Part shown: positions 1 to 8,801 of the stretch, piece by piece
How positions within the stretch are numbered: the first letter of the stretch is position 1
How the letters are laid out: every line of letters begins with the position of its first letter
Source: JAZDFP01 sp043801445
GTDB lineage: Bacteria; Planctomycetota; MHYJ01; JACQXL01
Length of the DNA: 45,580 nucleotides
Direction of reading: 5' to 3'
NCBI GenBank assembly: GCA_043801445.1
Contig: JAZDMB010000002.1
Span: forward strand, 1 to 45,580
Position numbers and translations under genes: made by a program
Notes under the pieces: generated by a model
Told to the model about the DNA's origin: nothing
Database searches by the model: none
The model's input: only the letters and a program-made list of their open reading frames with translations

Positions 1-42
1 GGGGGGGGGGGGCGCCCAGATACCAATTCGGAATTCGGATTG

Positions 43-59
43 CCCCGCCTCTGGCGGGG
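43..59. repeat. GC-rich perfect hairpin at window edge
   Basis: CCCCGCC and GGCGGGG form a perfect 7-bp stem around a TCT loop. No T-tract follows on either strand, so it is not a convincing intrinsic terminator. It sits among short AATTCGG/GCGAATT words in a repeat-like stretch downstream of the large lipoprotein gene. The run of 12 G at positions 1-12 may be an assembly edge. Confidence 0.5.
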
Positions 60-147
60 TAAACTCCATGGCGAATTGCGAATTTGACCCAGAAAAACAA
101 ATGCCTAATGGCGAATTATTAATCTTTATCATAATTACACAAATGTC

Positions 148-167
148 ATTCCCACGAAAGTGGGAAT
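148..167. repeat. dRS3-like hairpin repeat
   Basis: ATTCCCAC-GAAA-GTGGGAAT is a perfect 8-bp stem closed by a GAAA tetraloop. It has the form of the ATTCCC(N)8GGGAAT repeats known from Neisseria (dRS3) and seen in various environmental genomes. It lies about 75 bp past the stop of the minus-strand lipoprotein gene and could mark the 3' end of that transcript, but it has no T-tract. Confidence 0.55.
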
Positions 168-241
168 CCAGAAATTATTCAGTATGGTCTGCCCAGCACA
201 TAATTCCGTTATGTGCTGAGCTGTCCCCCGAATTATCGCAC

Positions 242-3200
242 CTAATAGGTAATGATAATCTGGCCGTTACCACTCCGATAGCCGCTTGTATAAGTAGTGC
301 CAGTCCCTGTGGAATAGGATGAACCACCGCCACCGCCACCATCACTGCCGGTGTTGTTACTGCCAGCACCTCCGCCACCACCATAGTAGCCACCACCGCC
401 GCCGCCACCGCCGTAACTGTAGGTAGTGTTAAAATAGCTGCCACCGGCGCCACCCTGTCCGCTGCTGCCAGCGCTACCATTGGTGCCGACACTACCAAAG
501 CGACCGCCAGCGCTCTGGGTGCCACCAACACCGCCGCCGGTGCCCCAGGTGCTGTTATCTTGACCATTGGTGCCGTTTTGACCACCATTGCCACCGACAT
601 CAGAAGTGTAACCAGCACTGCCACCACCACCACCAGCAACAACAACACGGTTACTGAGAGCAGTGCCTCCTCTACGAATGTCTGAGGCGCCGCCGCCGCC
701 GTAGCCCCCGTAGCCACCGAATCCGGCAAGGTAGGTAGAACTACCACCGTTTCCACCGCCGTTGTAACCGCCGGCGCCAGCGGTACCGTAGCTATTGCTA
801 TTACCGACACCACCAACACAGAAATATAGTGTCTCGCCAGGCGTGACAGAGAGCGTTGTCCGCACCCGTGCCCCCTTACCGCCAGCACCGCCTGAAGCTC
901 CTTTTGCATCTATTTGGATTGAGGTTACACCAGCCGGTACAACCCACGCAGACGGGGCAATGGGTCCGTTATACGTGACTGACCCCGATTCTGGAAACGT
1001 TCTAAGTGACCCTTCAAGAGCTAAACTATTCCCGGCAGAATTATAAGCATAAACTTGATAGTAATAAAGAGTGTAAGGAGTAAGAGGCCCAGAATCATAA
1101 TAAGATTCAGTATTCGCAGATAATGTAGCAATCACGCTATAAGTTCCACCTGAAATTTTGCGTCTTACTTTAAAGCCAGTTTCATTGTTTGAATTATCAG
1201 TCCATGTAAACTGCATGTCATAGGAATTGGATGTAAGCAAATATCCATTTATTGGAGAATTAGGAATGGTATCTACTGCCACCGTAGTAAAACTCCAGAC
1301 AATGCCGGTGGTTGGTCCAGCCGAATTCCTTGAGTCAATCCTCCAGTAATATGTGGTGCTATTAGAAAGTGTGCCGGGATTATAACTTAACTCAGTGGTA
1401 TTAGTAACATAAGACGGTGGGTTTGAAGTACCGAAGCGCACATCATATGATGTTGCCCCTGCAGCAGAATTCCAGCTTAATTGTTGATTGATTGGTCTAT
1501 TTATTGAGTTATTGCTTGGAGCACTTAAAACAACTTGGTCTGGTAAAGAAAGCACAATTTCAAGTGTAACAACCATATTCTTGGTTTGGTTTTCAATTAC
1601 AGTGGTAGCAATTTCTTGAGTTTTATATCCATCTTTCGTTACCTTTACGGTATGACTGCCGACTGACACAGCAGGAATTGTTAGCGGTGCAGTCCCTGCA
1701 TAACTACCGTCTAAATATACTCCAACTCCTGTTGGGTCTGAACTGACATAGATAGCACCTGTTTTGATAGTCTCTATATAATCTTGAGTATAATAGGCTT
1801 CAATACATATGCTAGGCAAAAAATTATAATCAATCCATGCGTAACCACCATTATTCGTGTCTCCCCCCTCACCCCATCTTGTTCCCCAAGAATTAATAAA
1901 CTCATAAGCCCCATTGGCTCCTTTTTCATCATTATAGCCCGTTAAAATCACTGTATGATACCCTAGTAAATTAGCCGTAGTACTATTATAAATATAGGGG
2001 GCGGCAATGGTTGGATTTATATTGCTGTAAGCTTTTATTAAAACTACAATTGGATTACCTGAGGATAAAAATGTTTTAATATTATTAGTAAAGTCGGATA
2101 GACTCTTATACTCAATTCTAAATTTTGCCTTAATTTTATAAGCAGAAGCTTCTACTCTTGCCTCCAAACTTGGTTGAGTTGTCAAATCATTTTGATTAGG
2201 CATGGTTGCAAGGGTTGCACATCCTTGAGAAGCCAGTAAATCCAAGGCCAACGCTGGGGATGTTGGAATATTTTGCCCCCCGTTCATTTGATTATAAATA
2301 TAGGCGGGACTAAACAAATGACTATCCGTATTTAATCCCCAGTTTCGCTCCACTTGTTCTTGGTAAGATTTTAACGCATACCCAATTGCCCATGCAGTGC
2401 ATGATTTTACTCCTCCTTGATCTCTTGGAGATGGCATATTGGCTTTTAGGCTCCATGATGTTGGTAGCAGTCCCCCGCCCGAATCCGCAGATATTACAGG
2501 GATATTTTGATATTCTTGTTCAGATAGTGGTGTAGCTCCAAGGGGATTTTCAGATGCAGATACACTACTGCCAGTGGTAAAACTCCAGACATTACCAGCG
2601 GTTGTGCCAACAGAGTTTTTGGAGTCAATCCGCCAGTAATATGTTGTACTAATAGAAAGTATACCAGGATTATAATTTGCACCTGTGGTGTTGTATTGAT
2701 AAGGTGGCGTACCTGTGGTACCAAAATAGACATCATAAACGGTAGTGCCGATGGCCGGGGCCCAGGATAATGAGGTAGTAGTAATAGACACACCTGTTGC
2801 ACCATCACCTGGACTGGGTGAAGTCACCTGAACAGGTTGCTGTGCTTGTGTCGTGGTAAATACTTCGTTAGAATATGAACTATAACCAGCCGCATTATAC
2901 GCCCTGACCCGGTAATAATAAGTGGTAGAAGCAGATAGCCCAGTATTGGAATAATTAGTTACATTAGTCCCCGTTCTAATAATCTCGATAAAACCACTAC
3001 CAGAAGAACGCTCTATACTGAAACCATATTCAATATCAGAATCAGTCCATGTAAGATTAATCTGTGAAGATGAGACGGTATTTGCGACTAAAGATGAAGG
3101 TGCATTAGGTGGATATAGTGTAACCGGTGGCGGTGTTGTTGTTTCGCTACTGCCACTACTTCCTCCTCCGTCGCCAGTAGGGGGATTACAACCGCCATAA

Positions 3201-3268
3201 TTAAAAGTAGTTATAAACGCCACCAAGAACAATACCGCCATAATTATTACTAATCTTGTTTTACGCAT
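242..3268 (-). CDS. Secreted papain-like (C1) peptidase lipoprotein with FN3, PEGA and Gly-rich domains
   Basis: This 1008-residue exported protein starts with a hydrophobic signal segment ending in YGGC (Cys27), a plausible lipobox. A fibronectin type III domain follows (about 54-140), then an FN3/Ig-like repeat (147-232). A papain-fold domain (about 275-500) has Gln and Cys in DQGGVKSCTAW (Cys290), His in GYHTVIL (about 438) and Asn in FINSWGTRWG (about 459), so the catalytic set looks complete. A PEGA-like domain (about 504-572) is followed by two more FN3-like modules (to about 760) and a Gly-rich C-terminal region of some 240 residues. The start has a strong AGGAGG site. The role is inferred: a surface-anchored peptidase or adhesin. 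No inhibitory propeptide is obvious. Confidence 0.88.
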   Translation of the reverse strand: MRKTRLVIIMAVLFLVAFITTFNYGGCNPPTGDGGGSSGSSETTTPPPVTLYPPNAPSSLVANTVSSSQINLTWTDSDIEYGFSIERSSGSGFIEIIRTGTNVTNYSNTGLSASTTYYYRVRAYNAAGYSSYSNEVFTTTQAQQPVQVTSPSPGDGATGVSITTTSLSWAPAIGTTVYDVYFGTTGTPPYQYNTTGANYNPGILSISTTYYWRIDSKNSVGTTAGNVWSFTTGSSVSASENPLGATPLSEQEYQNIPVISADSGGGLLPTSWSLKANMPSPRDQGGVKSCTAWAIGYALKSYQEQVERNWGLNTDSHLFSPAYIYNQMNGGQNIPTSPALALDLLASQGCATLATMPNQNDLTTQPSLEARVEASAYKIKAKFRIEYKSLSDFTNNIKTFLSSGNPIVVLIKAYSNINPTIAAPYIYNSTTANLLGYHTVILTGYNDEKGANGAYEFINSWGTRWGEGGDTNNGGYAWIDYNFLPSICIEAYYTQDYIETIKTGAIYVSSDPTGVGVYLDGSYAGTAPLTIPAVSVGSHTVKVTKDGYKTQEIATTVIENQTKNMVVTLEIVLSLPDQVVLSAPSNNSINRPINQQLSWNSAAGATSYDVRFGTSNPPSYVTNTTELSYNPGTLSNSTTYYWRIDSRNSAGPTTGIVWSFTTVAVDTIPNSPINGYLLTSNSYDMQFTWTDNSNNETGFKVRRKISGGTYSVIATLSANTESYYDSGPLTPYTLYYYQVYAYNSAGNSLALEGSLRTFPESGSVTYNGPIAPSAWVVPAGVTSIQIDAKGASGGAGGKGARVRTTLSVTPGETLYFCVGGVGNSNSYGTAGAGGYNGGGNGGSSTYLAGFGGYGGYGGGGASDIRRGGTALSNRVVVAGGGGGSAGYTSDVGGNGGQNGTNGQDNSTWGTGGGVGGTQSAGGRFGSVGTNGSAGSSGQGGAGGSYFNTTYSYGGGGGGGGYYGGGGGAGSNNTGSDGGGGGGSSYSTGTGTTYTSGYRSGNGQIIITY

Positions 3269-3594
3269 ATAATGCCTCCTTTTTTATGGTTTTATGAATG
3301 AAGTTGATAGAATGTAGAATATAGATAGCCACAGATTACACAGATTATTTCTTTGTGACCGGAGTTTATCCCAGTGGGATGTCTTTGTGGTTAAGTTTAG
3401 GATTAACCAACACAGTATTGGCTGGCGCCTATGTGAGTGAGTGAGTGAGTGAGTGAGTGAGTGAGTGAGTGAGTGAGTTCTCTTTTCATTATAGCAGATT
3501 ATAACTTCTTATTCCAGAAAGTCAAGTAAAAAGCCACAGATTACACAGATTAACAGAAAGAATTCCCTGCCTACCTTTGGAGGGTGGTCTGTCC
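3269..3594. other. Intergenic region with two direct repeats and a microsatellite
   Basis: This 326-bp gap holds the lipoprotein leader with its AGGAGG site, an AGCCACAGATTACACAGATT copy at 3327-3347 with an identical copy at 3532-3552, a short palindrome near ATCCCAGTGGGAT, and the tetranucleotide tract described separately. I see no gene in it. Confidence 0.6.
3433..3478. repeat. (GTGA)n tetranucleotide microsatellite
   Basis: About 11.5 uninterrupted copies of GTGA lie some 165 bp upstream of the start of the large lipoprotein gene on the minus strand. Uninterrupted tetranucleotide tracts change length by slippage. Here the tract lies outside coding sequence, so any effect would be on promoter spacing or transcript level. 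Confidence 0.9.
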
Positions 3595-3876
3595 TCATTC
3601 AGGAATCTCATTTACGTAAATCAGCTGATAATGTTCCTGATACACATTCTTCGGTGTCATTTTATACGCCAAATAGAGCAAGAATGGTACTATGATTATG
3701 TCATCAAGATAACCCAGTACCGGAATAAAATCAGGTATGATATCAATGGGTGACAGGGCATAAACTACGGCCAGACCGATAATCCAGCGGGCTAAACGCG
3801 GAGTCCGTTTATCCGCATAAATTGCACGGTATAATGCGATTCGTTTCTTTAATTTCCCGGCTGCCTTTTTTATCAT
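3595..3876 (-). CDS. YkvA/DUF1232 family small membrane protein
   Basis: This 93-residue protein has a basic N-terminus (MIKKAAGKLKKR), then RTPRLARW and the family core ALSPIDIIPDFIPVLGYLDD with a hydrophobic C-terminal helix. This is the DUF1232/YkvA pattern. The function of the family is not established. The reading frame stays open upstream to 3960, but the ATG at 3876 is preferred: it starts the conserved basic helix and lies 10 bp after the stop of the flavoprotein gene, implying cotranscription. No clear Shine-Dalgarno site is visible. Confidence 0.78.
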   Translation of the reverse strand: MIKKAAGKLKKRIALYRAIYADKRTPRLARWIIGLAVVYALSPIDIIPDFIPVLGYLDDIIIVPFLLYLAYKMTPKNVYQEHYQLIYVNEIPE

Positions 3877-3886
3877 ATTAATTTTA

Positions 3887-5272
3887 TTATAACTGAAGCC
3901 CGGCAAGATAGCCCGTGCTCCAGGCAAACTGAAGATTATAACCTCCGGAAACGCCATCAATATCTAATACCTCACCTGCCAGATAAAGCCCTTTCTTCTT
4001 TAATGATTCCATTGTTCTGGTATTAACATCATCCATTGCCACGCCGCCTGCGGTTATCATTGATTCATCAAAAGGGCGTGATTTTTTAACCGTTATCAGC
4101 CAGTGAGTGAATTTCTCAGCAATAGAATTCAAATCATTTTTAGTTATCTGGTTGACTTTAGTCTCCCCTATCAGTTTTAGTTCGCCTATTAATACACCGC
4201 AAAGTTTCTTGGGCAGCAGGCCGATTAATGAATTAGCCAATGTTTTCTGGGGATGCGCCTTCCAGCGGTCAGTTATAAATTGTTTTAATTTATCAGGAGT
4301 ATAACCCGGAAAGAAATTAATAAAAACTGCACTATCTGATTTATTTGAATAATCCATTATCAAACGGCTGAGATTCAGCACTATCGGACCTGAAATACCA
4401 TAATGGGTAAAAAGCAGTTCACCGGTTTCTCTGGCAATCGTTTTACCGGAATTAGTAAGCGTCCCGATGCCTTCGTCCCGATGCTTCGTTCGGGACGCTC
4501 CGTTCGTGAGCATCGGAGCGGATGCGGGACGCTCCGCTCCGATGCCTTTGGATACGGAGCGTCCCGATTCACATCGGGGCGTATCGTAGCATCGGAGCGT
4601 CATTTCCACCTCTGATTTAACACCCTGGAGTTTATGGAACCAGCCAGCCCGTCCGTAAGTGCATTCAGGCGGATTACCTGCTATTTCTAAAGATACCAAT
4701 GCCGGTCTGGGTTCAATAATCCGGTGCCCCAATCGGTGGGCAAGGTCAAATCCATCACCGGTTGAACCTAATTGAGGATAACTTTTACCTCCAGTCGCCA
4801 GAATAACATTCTTTGAATAATAAATAGTTTTGGTTGTTCTAACCTCCCAGCCATCCTTAATAGAAATCAATTCTTTAACACATTCACATAAATTTATACT
4901 AACTTTGAGTTGTGTAAGTTCTTCGGTGAGTAAATCAACAATAGTAGATGCCTGATTAGTAACCGGGAAAACTCGTCCTTCTTCCTCTGTTTTCAATCGG
5001 ACACCGATGTCCTCAAAAAATGCAATCGTATCTTTGGATGAAAACCGGCTGAAGATATTATGCAGGCATTTTGTGTTTTCCCCATAATATTTATCAGGGG
5101 TGATATGAGTATTCGTAAGGTTACAGCGTCCGTTGCCGGTGACAAGTATTTTGCGGCCGATGATTTGATTCTTCTCAATGATTAATGTTTGATGCCCTTG
5201 CCGGGCTGAAGTAATAGCTGCCATTAAACCAGCAGCCCCACCGCCGATGATAATAGTTTGATATTGTTCCAT
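3887..5272 (-). CDS. YhiN/BaiN (HI0933-like) FAD-dependent oxidoreductase with repeat insertion
   Basis: An N-terminal dinucleotide-binding motif IIIGGGAAGLMAA is followed by GRKILVTGNGRCNLTN, typical of the HI0933/YhiN family. GELLFTHYGISGP lies in the middle and GGVAMDD...GLYLAGEVLDIDGVSGGYN near the C-terminus. Family members bind FAD; related enzymes reduce bile-acid intermediates, but the substrate here is unknown. The protein has about 461 residues, longer than usual. Most of the excess is a 45-48 residue low-complexity stretch encoded by a GC-rich palindromic repeat (about 4457-4601), placed just before the conserved GELLFTHYG block. The frame extends to 5317, but that extension is repeat sequence, so the start is set at 5272. 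Confidence 0.88.
   Translation of the reverse strand: MEQYQTIIIGGGAAGLMAAITSARQGHQTLIIEKNQIIGRKILVTGNGRCNLTNTHITPDKYYGENTKCLHNIFSRFSSKDTIAFFEDIGVRLKTEEEGRVFPVTNQASTIVDLLTEELTQLKVSINLCECVKELISIKDGWEVRTTKTIYYSKNVILATGGKSYPQLGSTGDGFDLAHRLGHRIIEPRPALVSLEIAGNPPECTYGRAGWFHKLQGVKSEVEMTLRCYDTPRCESGRSVSKGIGAERPASAPMLTNGASRTKHRDEGIGTLTNSGKTIARETGELLFTHYGISGPIVLNLSRLIMDYSNKSDSAVFINFFPGYTPDKLKQFITDRWKAHPQKTLANSLIGLLPKKLCGVLIGELKLIGETKVNQITKNDLNSIAEKFTHWLITVKKSRPFDESMITAGGVAMDDVNTRTMESLKKKGLYLAGEVLDIDGVSGGYNLQFAWSTGYLAGLQL
4457..4601. repeat. GC-rich palindromic repeat inserted in frame in the YhiN-like gene
   Basis: The segment is a nest of short inverted words (GGAGCG/CGCTCC, CATCGGGA/TCCCGATG). Positions 4497-4519, read on the minus strand, match 44086-44108 in the M20 peptidase gene at 22 of 23 bases. 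The gene stays open through it and the translated piece includes SAPMLTNGASR. Conserved family sequence resumes on both sides. Confidence 0.8.
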
Positions 5273-5276
5273 AATT

Positions 5277-5423
5277 AACTTCTGCCACGAAGGCACAAAG
5301 ACACTAAAAGAGAACACAAATCAGACGAATACGGCGAATAAGACGAATTAGAATTATTCGCTTGCACCCCGCGGGGCGTGAAGGATTAGTTCCATTCGTG
5401 TTATTCGTGTTTAATTCTTAGTG
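5277..5423. repeat. Palindromic CACAAAG/CACGAAT word-repeat element
   Basis: An imperfect palindrome lies between the flavoprotein start and the hydrogenase operon's last gene. Its first 33 bases (5277-5309) are identical to 45145-45177 at the end of the M20 gene. Its inner 101 bases (5311-5411) are an inverted copy of 17944-18044 with 6 mismatches. A central CCCCGCGGGG lies on the symmetry axis. Confidence 0.85.
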
Positions 5424-5424
5424 G

Positions 5425-5937
5425 CTAAATATAATTACTAACCAGTTTTATAATATCATTTGTATATTCAAGTAGTTTCTTTGTCAATGATACAGATAAT
5501 TTCATAGAAGGAGTGACCATCTCCGGCTGGATTGCAAATATCTTAATTATCTTGGATTTGCCATTAAGCTTCTCAAATAATTTAATGATATTTAATAAAT
5601 CACCTTCGTGAGTAGATAATCCTATTTTTCGTTGCGCTAATCGGACATCTTCCGGACTAAAAGAACAACTTTCACCGGGAAGACCTCCGAAATCCACAGC
5701 ATCAACTATTATTGCTACATCGAAATCATTCAAGACGTGAAGAAGATTAAAACCACTTGTTCCTATGTCGATAATACTGATATTTTTCGGTATTGATTTA
5801 TTCTCCAGCGCTTTTATTACAGCGATACCAATCCCGTCATCACCCATCAACGGATTACCTAATCCGAATATCCCTATTTTGTTTAATAGTTTATGATTAG
5901 GAAACGAATCAACACCGCTCTTCATATCCTTATGCAA
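5425..5937 (-). CDS. NiFe hydrogenase maturation protease (HycI/HyaD family)
   Basis: This 170-residue endopeptidase trims the C-terminus of the hydrogenase large subunit after nickel insertion. The family pattern is clear: IGIFGLGNPLMGDDGIG near residues 21-37 supplies a nickel-sensing acidic residue, IIVDAVDFGG a second Asp (about 79), and GLSTHEGDLL a His (about 110). It overlaps the 3' end of hydA by 8 bp, so translation is probably coupled. Its likely substrate is that subunit, which ends seven residues after DPCISCSTH. An N-terminal extension of about 15 residues makes the exact start uncertain (Met1 or Met5). Confidence 0.9.
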   Translation of the reverse strand: MHKDMKSGVDSFPNHKLLNKIGIFGLGNPLMGDDGIGIAVIKALENKSIPKNISIIDIGTSGFNLLHVLNDFDVAIIVDAVDFGGLPGESCSFSPEDVRLAQRKIGLSTHEGDLLNIIKLFEKLNGKSKIIKIFAIQPEMVTPSMKLSVSLTKKLLEYTNDIIKLVSNYI

Positions 5938-7225
5938 ACTTAACCTTTAGGTAATGCGTCGAACACGATATACAAGGGTCATATGCCCTGACAAGCATCT
6001 CCAAATTCAGTTCTATTTCCTTTTTACTCTTAGCCAAAAGAGTCGGAGCAAAGAGTTCCATATCTTTTTGGATATTGGCATGGTTCTGATTGGTGGGAAT
6101 AATACAATTTGCTTTTACACACTTGCCATTTTTATCAATAGTATAATCGTGGATAAGAATGCCGCGCGGCGCTTCAACTATACCGACTCCCTGCCCTGCT
6201 TTTACTTTTATTTTCACCTTTTCTTCAGTTAATTTATTCTTAATCAATTTATCTATAAGACTGATTGAATCTTCCAAAGAATGATAGAGTTCCACTAACT
6301 GCGCAATATTGTTCATAAATGGGTTGAAACATATTGTTTTAAGCCCGGACTTATTGGCAATTTCTTTTGCCATCGGAGTCAATTTTTGGCTGCTGAGATT
6401 GTATCTGGCCAAAGCGCCCACAAAATATGAATCCCGATTATGCTTGGTATATTTTGCTGTGGAATGAGGGACTATATATTCATTTGTTATAGAAAGATAA
6501 TCCTGAATTTTATGTTTCCCCGTATCAGTCGAACCTATTACGCCGTCATATAAGGCATATTCATCATTGGATACCAAAGCGATATATTCTGTTTCGCGGG
6601 TAAATGCGGGTAATTTAACAGCATTAGCTAACACGACATCAGTAATATCATTTGCGGTTTTAATGATACCCAGTATTTTCTCTTTAAGCTCAATCAGTTT
6701 TTTCTCTGTCGGTATCTTTGTAAATCCTCCGACAGTCAGAGTAACCGGATGTACTGTTCTTCCGCAGATTAATTCAGACATCTCGTTTCCCAAACGATGG
6801 ATTTTAACAACCTTAGTTACAATATCCGTATGTGTCTTAATAAGCGGGAATACACTGCCGACACCCAATAAATCAGGCGATACAAGATATCCTAAATGAA
6901 GAATATGGCTTTGGATATTCTCGGCATGTACGGCAAGCTTTCTTAAAAGTGATGTCTGCTCTGAAATTTTAACGCCCATAGCATTTTCAGTGGCTTTCAG
7001 GGAAGTCAATGTATGAGCTATTGAACATATGCCGCAAATACGCGATGTAATATGAGCGATTTGATGATAATCCTGGCCTACCACCATTGCTTCGAAAAAA
7101 CGGGGCGCTTCGGGAACTTGCCATTGCACGGATATAACCTTGCCATTATCGGCATCCAAAATAATATTCCCATGCCCTTCTACTCTGGTAATATGTTCTA
7201 ATTCAATTTTTATGTGACTGGTCAT
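5930..7225 (-). CDS. hydA: NiFe hydrogenase large (alpha) subunit, group 3b-like
   Basis: This 431-residue catalytic subunit carries the NiFe active site. The N-terminal ligand pair lies in SRICGICSIAH (Cys64, Cys67, His71) after the family motif EHITRVEGHGN. The C-terminal pair is in DPCISCSTH (Cys418, Cys421, His424). Seven residues follow His424 and should be cleaved by the adjacent protease. Length and gene order match the cytosolic sulfhydrogenase/group 3b type, which oxidises H2 or evolves it with NAD(P)H. Start and stop overlap the neighbours (4 bp with hydD, 8 bp with the protease gene). The exact subgroup is an inference from context. Confidence 0.93.
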   Translation of the reverse strand: MTSHIKIELEHITRVEGHGNIILDADNGKVISVQWQVPEAPRFFEAMVVGQDYHQIAHITSRICGICSIAHTLTSLKATENAMGVKISEQTSLLRKLAVHAENIQSHILHLGYLVSPDLLGVGSVFPLIKTHTDIVTKVVKIHRLGNEMSELICGRTVHPVTLTVGGFTKIPTEKKLIELKEKILGIIKTANDITDVVLANAVKLPAFTRETEYIALVSNDEYALYDGVIGSTDTGKHKIQDYLSITNEYIVPHSTAKYTKHNRDSYFVGALARYNLSSQKLTPMAKEIANKSGLKTICFNPFMNNIAQLVELYHSLEDSISLIDKLIKNKLTEEKVKIKVKAGQGVGIVEAPRGILIHDYTIDKNGKCVKANCIIPTNQNHANIQKDMELFAPTLLAKSKKEIELNLEMLVRAYDPCISCSTHYLKVKFA

Positions 7226-7971
7226 TTTGATATCTCCTTTTTATTCCAATATATCTTAAATCGATTTAGCGCATCATTCAATGTTAATCCATATTTCTGC
7301 AGTACCTCAAGCCCGGAATCTATATTGGGATAGTCTAATAACCCGCGACAGCCTTCGCACCCGTCTTTATTCGTCGGGCATACGGCACCGCAACCTGCCC
7401 TGGTTATCGGCCCGAGACAAAACTTCTCTTCTTCAAATACGCAGATATTTTCTTTCTTCTTGCAATCAACGCATACGGGATAATTCGGTATCTCCGGTTT
7501 TTTACCGAGCGCAATTGCAGTTACAACATTTACAAATTCAGTTCTATCAATCGGACAACCATAAATATAATAATCAACTTTAACTACCTCATCCACGGCT
7601 TTAACCGGGAAAACATCGAAGTATGGATTATCTTTAATATCCGCATTGCCATATACCATCTTTTTCACTTCATCATTGGAAAATTTATTCCTCAAGGCAT
7701 TCACTCCGGCGATACATGCGCAGGCGCCGATAGCAACCAGTATTTTTGCATGACCTCTGATTTTCTTTAATCTCTCTTCATCCATAGGCCTGACAATGGA
7801 ACCCTCGATAAATGCAATGTCATAATCATCGGAATGTTCCTTCATAGCTTCCCGGAATGAAACCACATCGACAACATCAATTAAATCGATTACTAATTCC
7901 TCAAGATTCACGATTTGGAGCTGGCATCCCTCGCAAGATGCAAAATCAAAAAATGCAACTTTTGGTTTCAT
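7222..7971 (-). CDS. hydD: NiFe hydrogenase small (delta) subunit
   Basis: This 249-residue iron-sulfur subunit passes electrons from the NiFe site to the flavoprotein. SCEGCQLQ (Cys13, Cys16), IGACACIAG and YGCPIDR provide ligands of the proximal cluster. The C-terminal half has the Cys pattern of two more [4Fe-4S] clusters (CVDCKKKENIC, FCLGPITRAGCGAVC, GCEGC). There is no twin-arginine signal or C-terminal membrane anchor, which fits a cytosolic enzyme. Its start abuts the hydG stop with a 1-bp overlap. Confidence 0.92.
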   Translation of the reverse strand: MKPKVAFFDFASCEGCQLQIVNLEELVIDLIDVVDVVSFREAMKEHSDDYDIAFIEGSIVRPMDEERLKKIRGHAKILVAIGACACIAGVNALRNKFSNDEVKKMVYGNADIKDNPYFDVFPVKAVDEVVKVDYYIYGCPIDRTEFVNVVTAIALGKKPEIPNYPVCVDCKKKENICVFEEEKFCLGPITRAGCGAVCPTNKDGCEGCRGLLDYPNIDSGLEVLQKYGLTLNDALNRFKIYWNKKEISK

Positions 7972-8801
7972 TACAATGCCTCCTGTAAACTTTTAATTTC
8001 AGAATAATTAAAAACCGGTCCATTCTTACAAACATAAACGCCATTCATCTGGCAATGCCCGCATTTGCCGACACCGCATTTCATCCGCCGTTCAAGCGAA
8101 ACAATAATATGGTCATCCGGCACATCTCTTTCCTTAAGCGCTTTTATGGCAAACTTATAAACAATCGGCGGGCCAACAATTATGGCATATATTGTCTTGG
8201 GGTCAAAATCAACTTTTGGAATAAGCGTTGTTATAACGCCTACATTATGATCCCAGCATTCTCCCGGTGTAACTTTGTCAACCGTCAAACAATGCTGTAT
8301 ATCATTTCTAATACTACACGCATGAACTTCATCAGTGAAAAGTAATTCTTGAGGCGTTTTGCATCCATATAGAATAGTAACCTTCCCATAGTCTTTCCTA
8401 TAGTGTAAAACATAGTTTATTAATGACCGCAACGGAGCAATTCCAAGTCCGGCACACATGAATAAAATATCTTTACCTTTCAAGAATTCCGTGTCAAATC
8501 CATTTCCGAATGGTCCCCTGATGCCGAGTTTATCACCAACGCTTAATCTGTGCATTGCTTTTGTAACATTACCCACGGCACGAACACAGAGTTCAAATGA
8601 ATCTTTCTGAGTTGGCGATGATGAAACAGATATAGGCGCTTCTCCTATACCCATAATAGAAACTTCCACAAATTGACCGGGTTTGTGACCGAGTGAATGC
8701 TTATCATCCATCATAACCTCAAATAAAATTTCTTTATCAGTCAATTTCTTAATATTTTTTATTGTTGCAGGTTTGGGCAGATAAATTGATTCATTATTCA
8801 T
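7971..8801 (-). CDS. hydG: Hydrogenase FAD/NAD(P)-binding (gamma) subunit
   Basis: This 276-residue ferredoxin-NADP reductase-like subunit has an N-terminal flavin-binding barrel (PGQFVEVSI, ISVSSSPT, RGPFGNGFD) and a nucleotide-binding half starting at FMCAGLGIAPLRSL. The C-terminus (MKCGVGKCGHCQMNGVYVC) carries the [2Fe-2S] cysteines typical of sulfhydrogenase gamma and dihydroorotate dehydrogenase electron-transfer subunits. Its position between hydB and hydD with overlapping ends settles it as the hydrogenase diaphorase rather than PyrK. Confidence 0.9.
   Translation of the reverse strand: MNNESIYLPKPATIKNIKKLTDKEILFEVMMDDKHSLGHKPGQFVEVSIMGIGEAPISVSSSPTQKDSFELCVRAVGNVTKAMHRLSVGDKLGIRGPFGNGFDTEFLKGKDILFMCAGLGIAPLRSLINYVLHYRKDYGKVTILYGCKTPQELLFTDEVHACSIRNDIQHCLTVDKVTPGECWDHNVGVITTLIPKVDFDPKTIYAIIVGPPIVYKFAIKALKERDVPDDHIIVSLERRMKCGVGKCGHCQMNGVYVCKNGPVFNYSEIKSLQEAL

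Noticed and set aside
1..12. Poly-G run as a biological feature
   Set aside because: It is at the very edge of the window and may be a sequencing or assembly artefact.
175..909. Ala/Val-rich reading frame
   Set aside because: It is an alternate frame of the Gly-rich region of the large lipoprotein; composition mirrors GGN codons.
4381..4615. Overlapping small frames inside the YhiN repeat on both strands
   Set aside because: GC-rich palindromes are open in several frames; only the flavoprotein frame is supported by conserved flanks.
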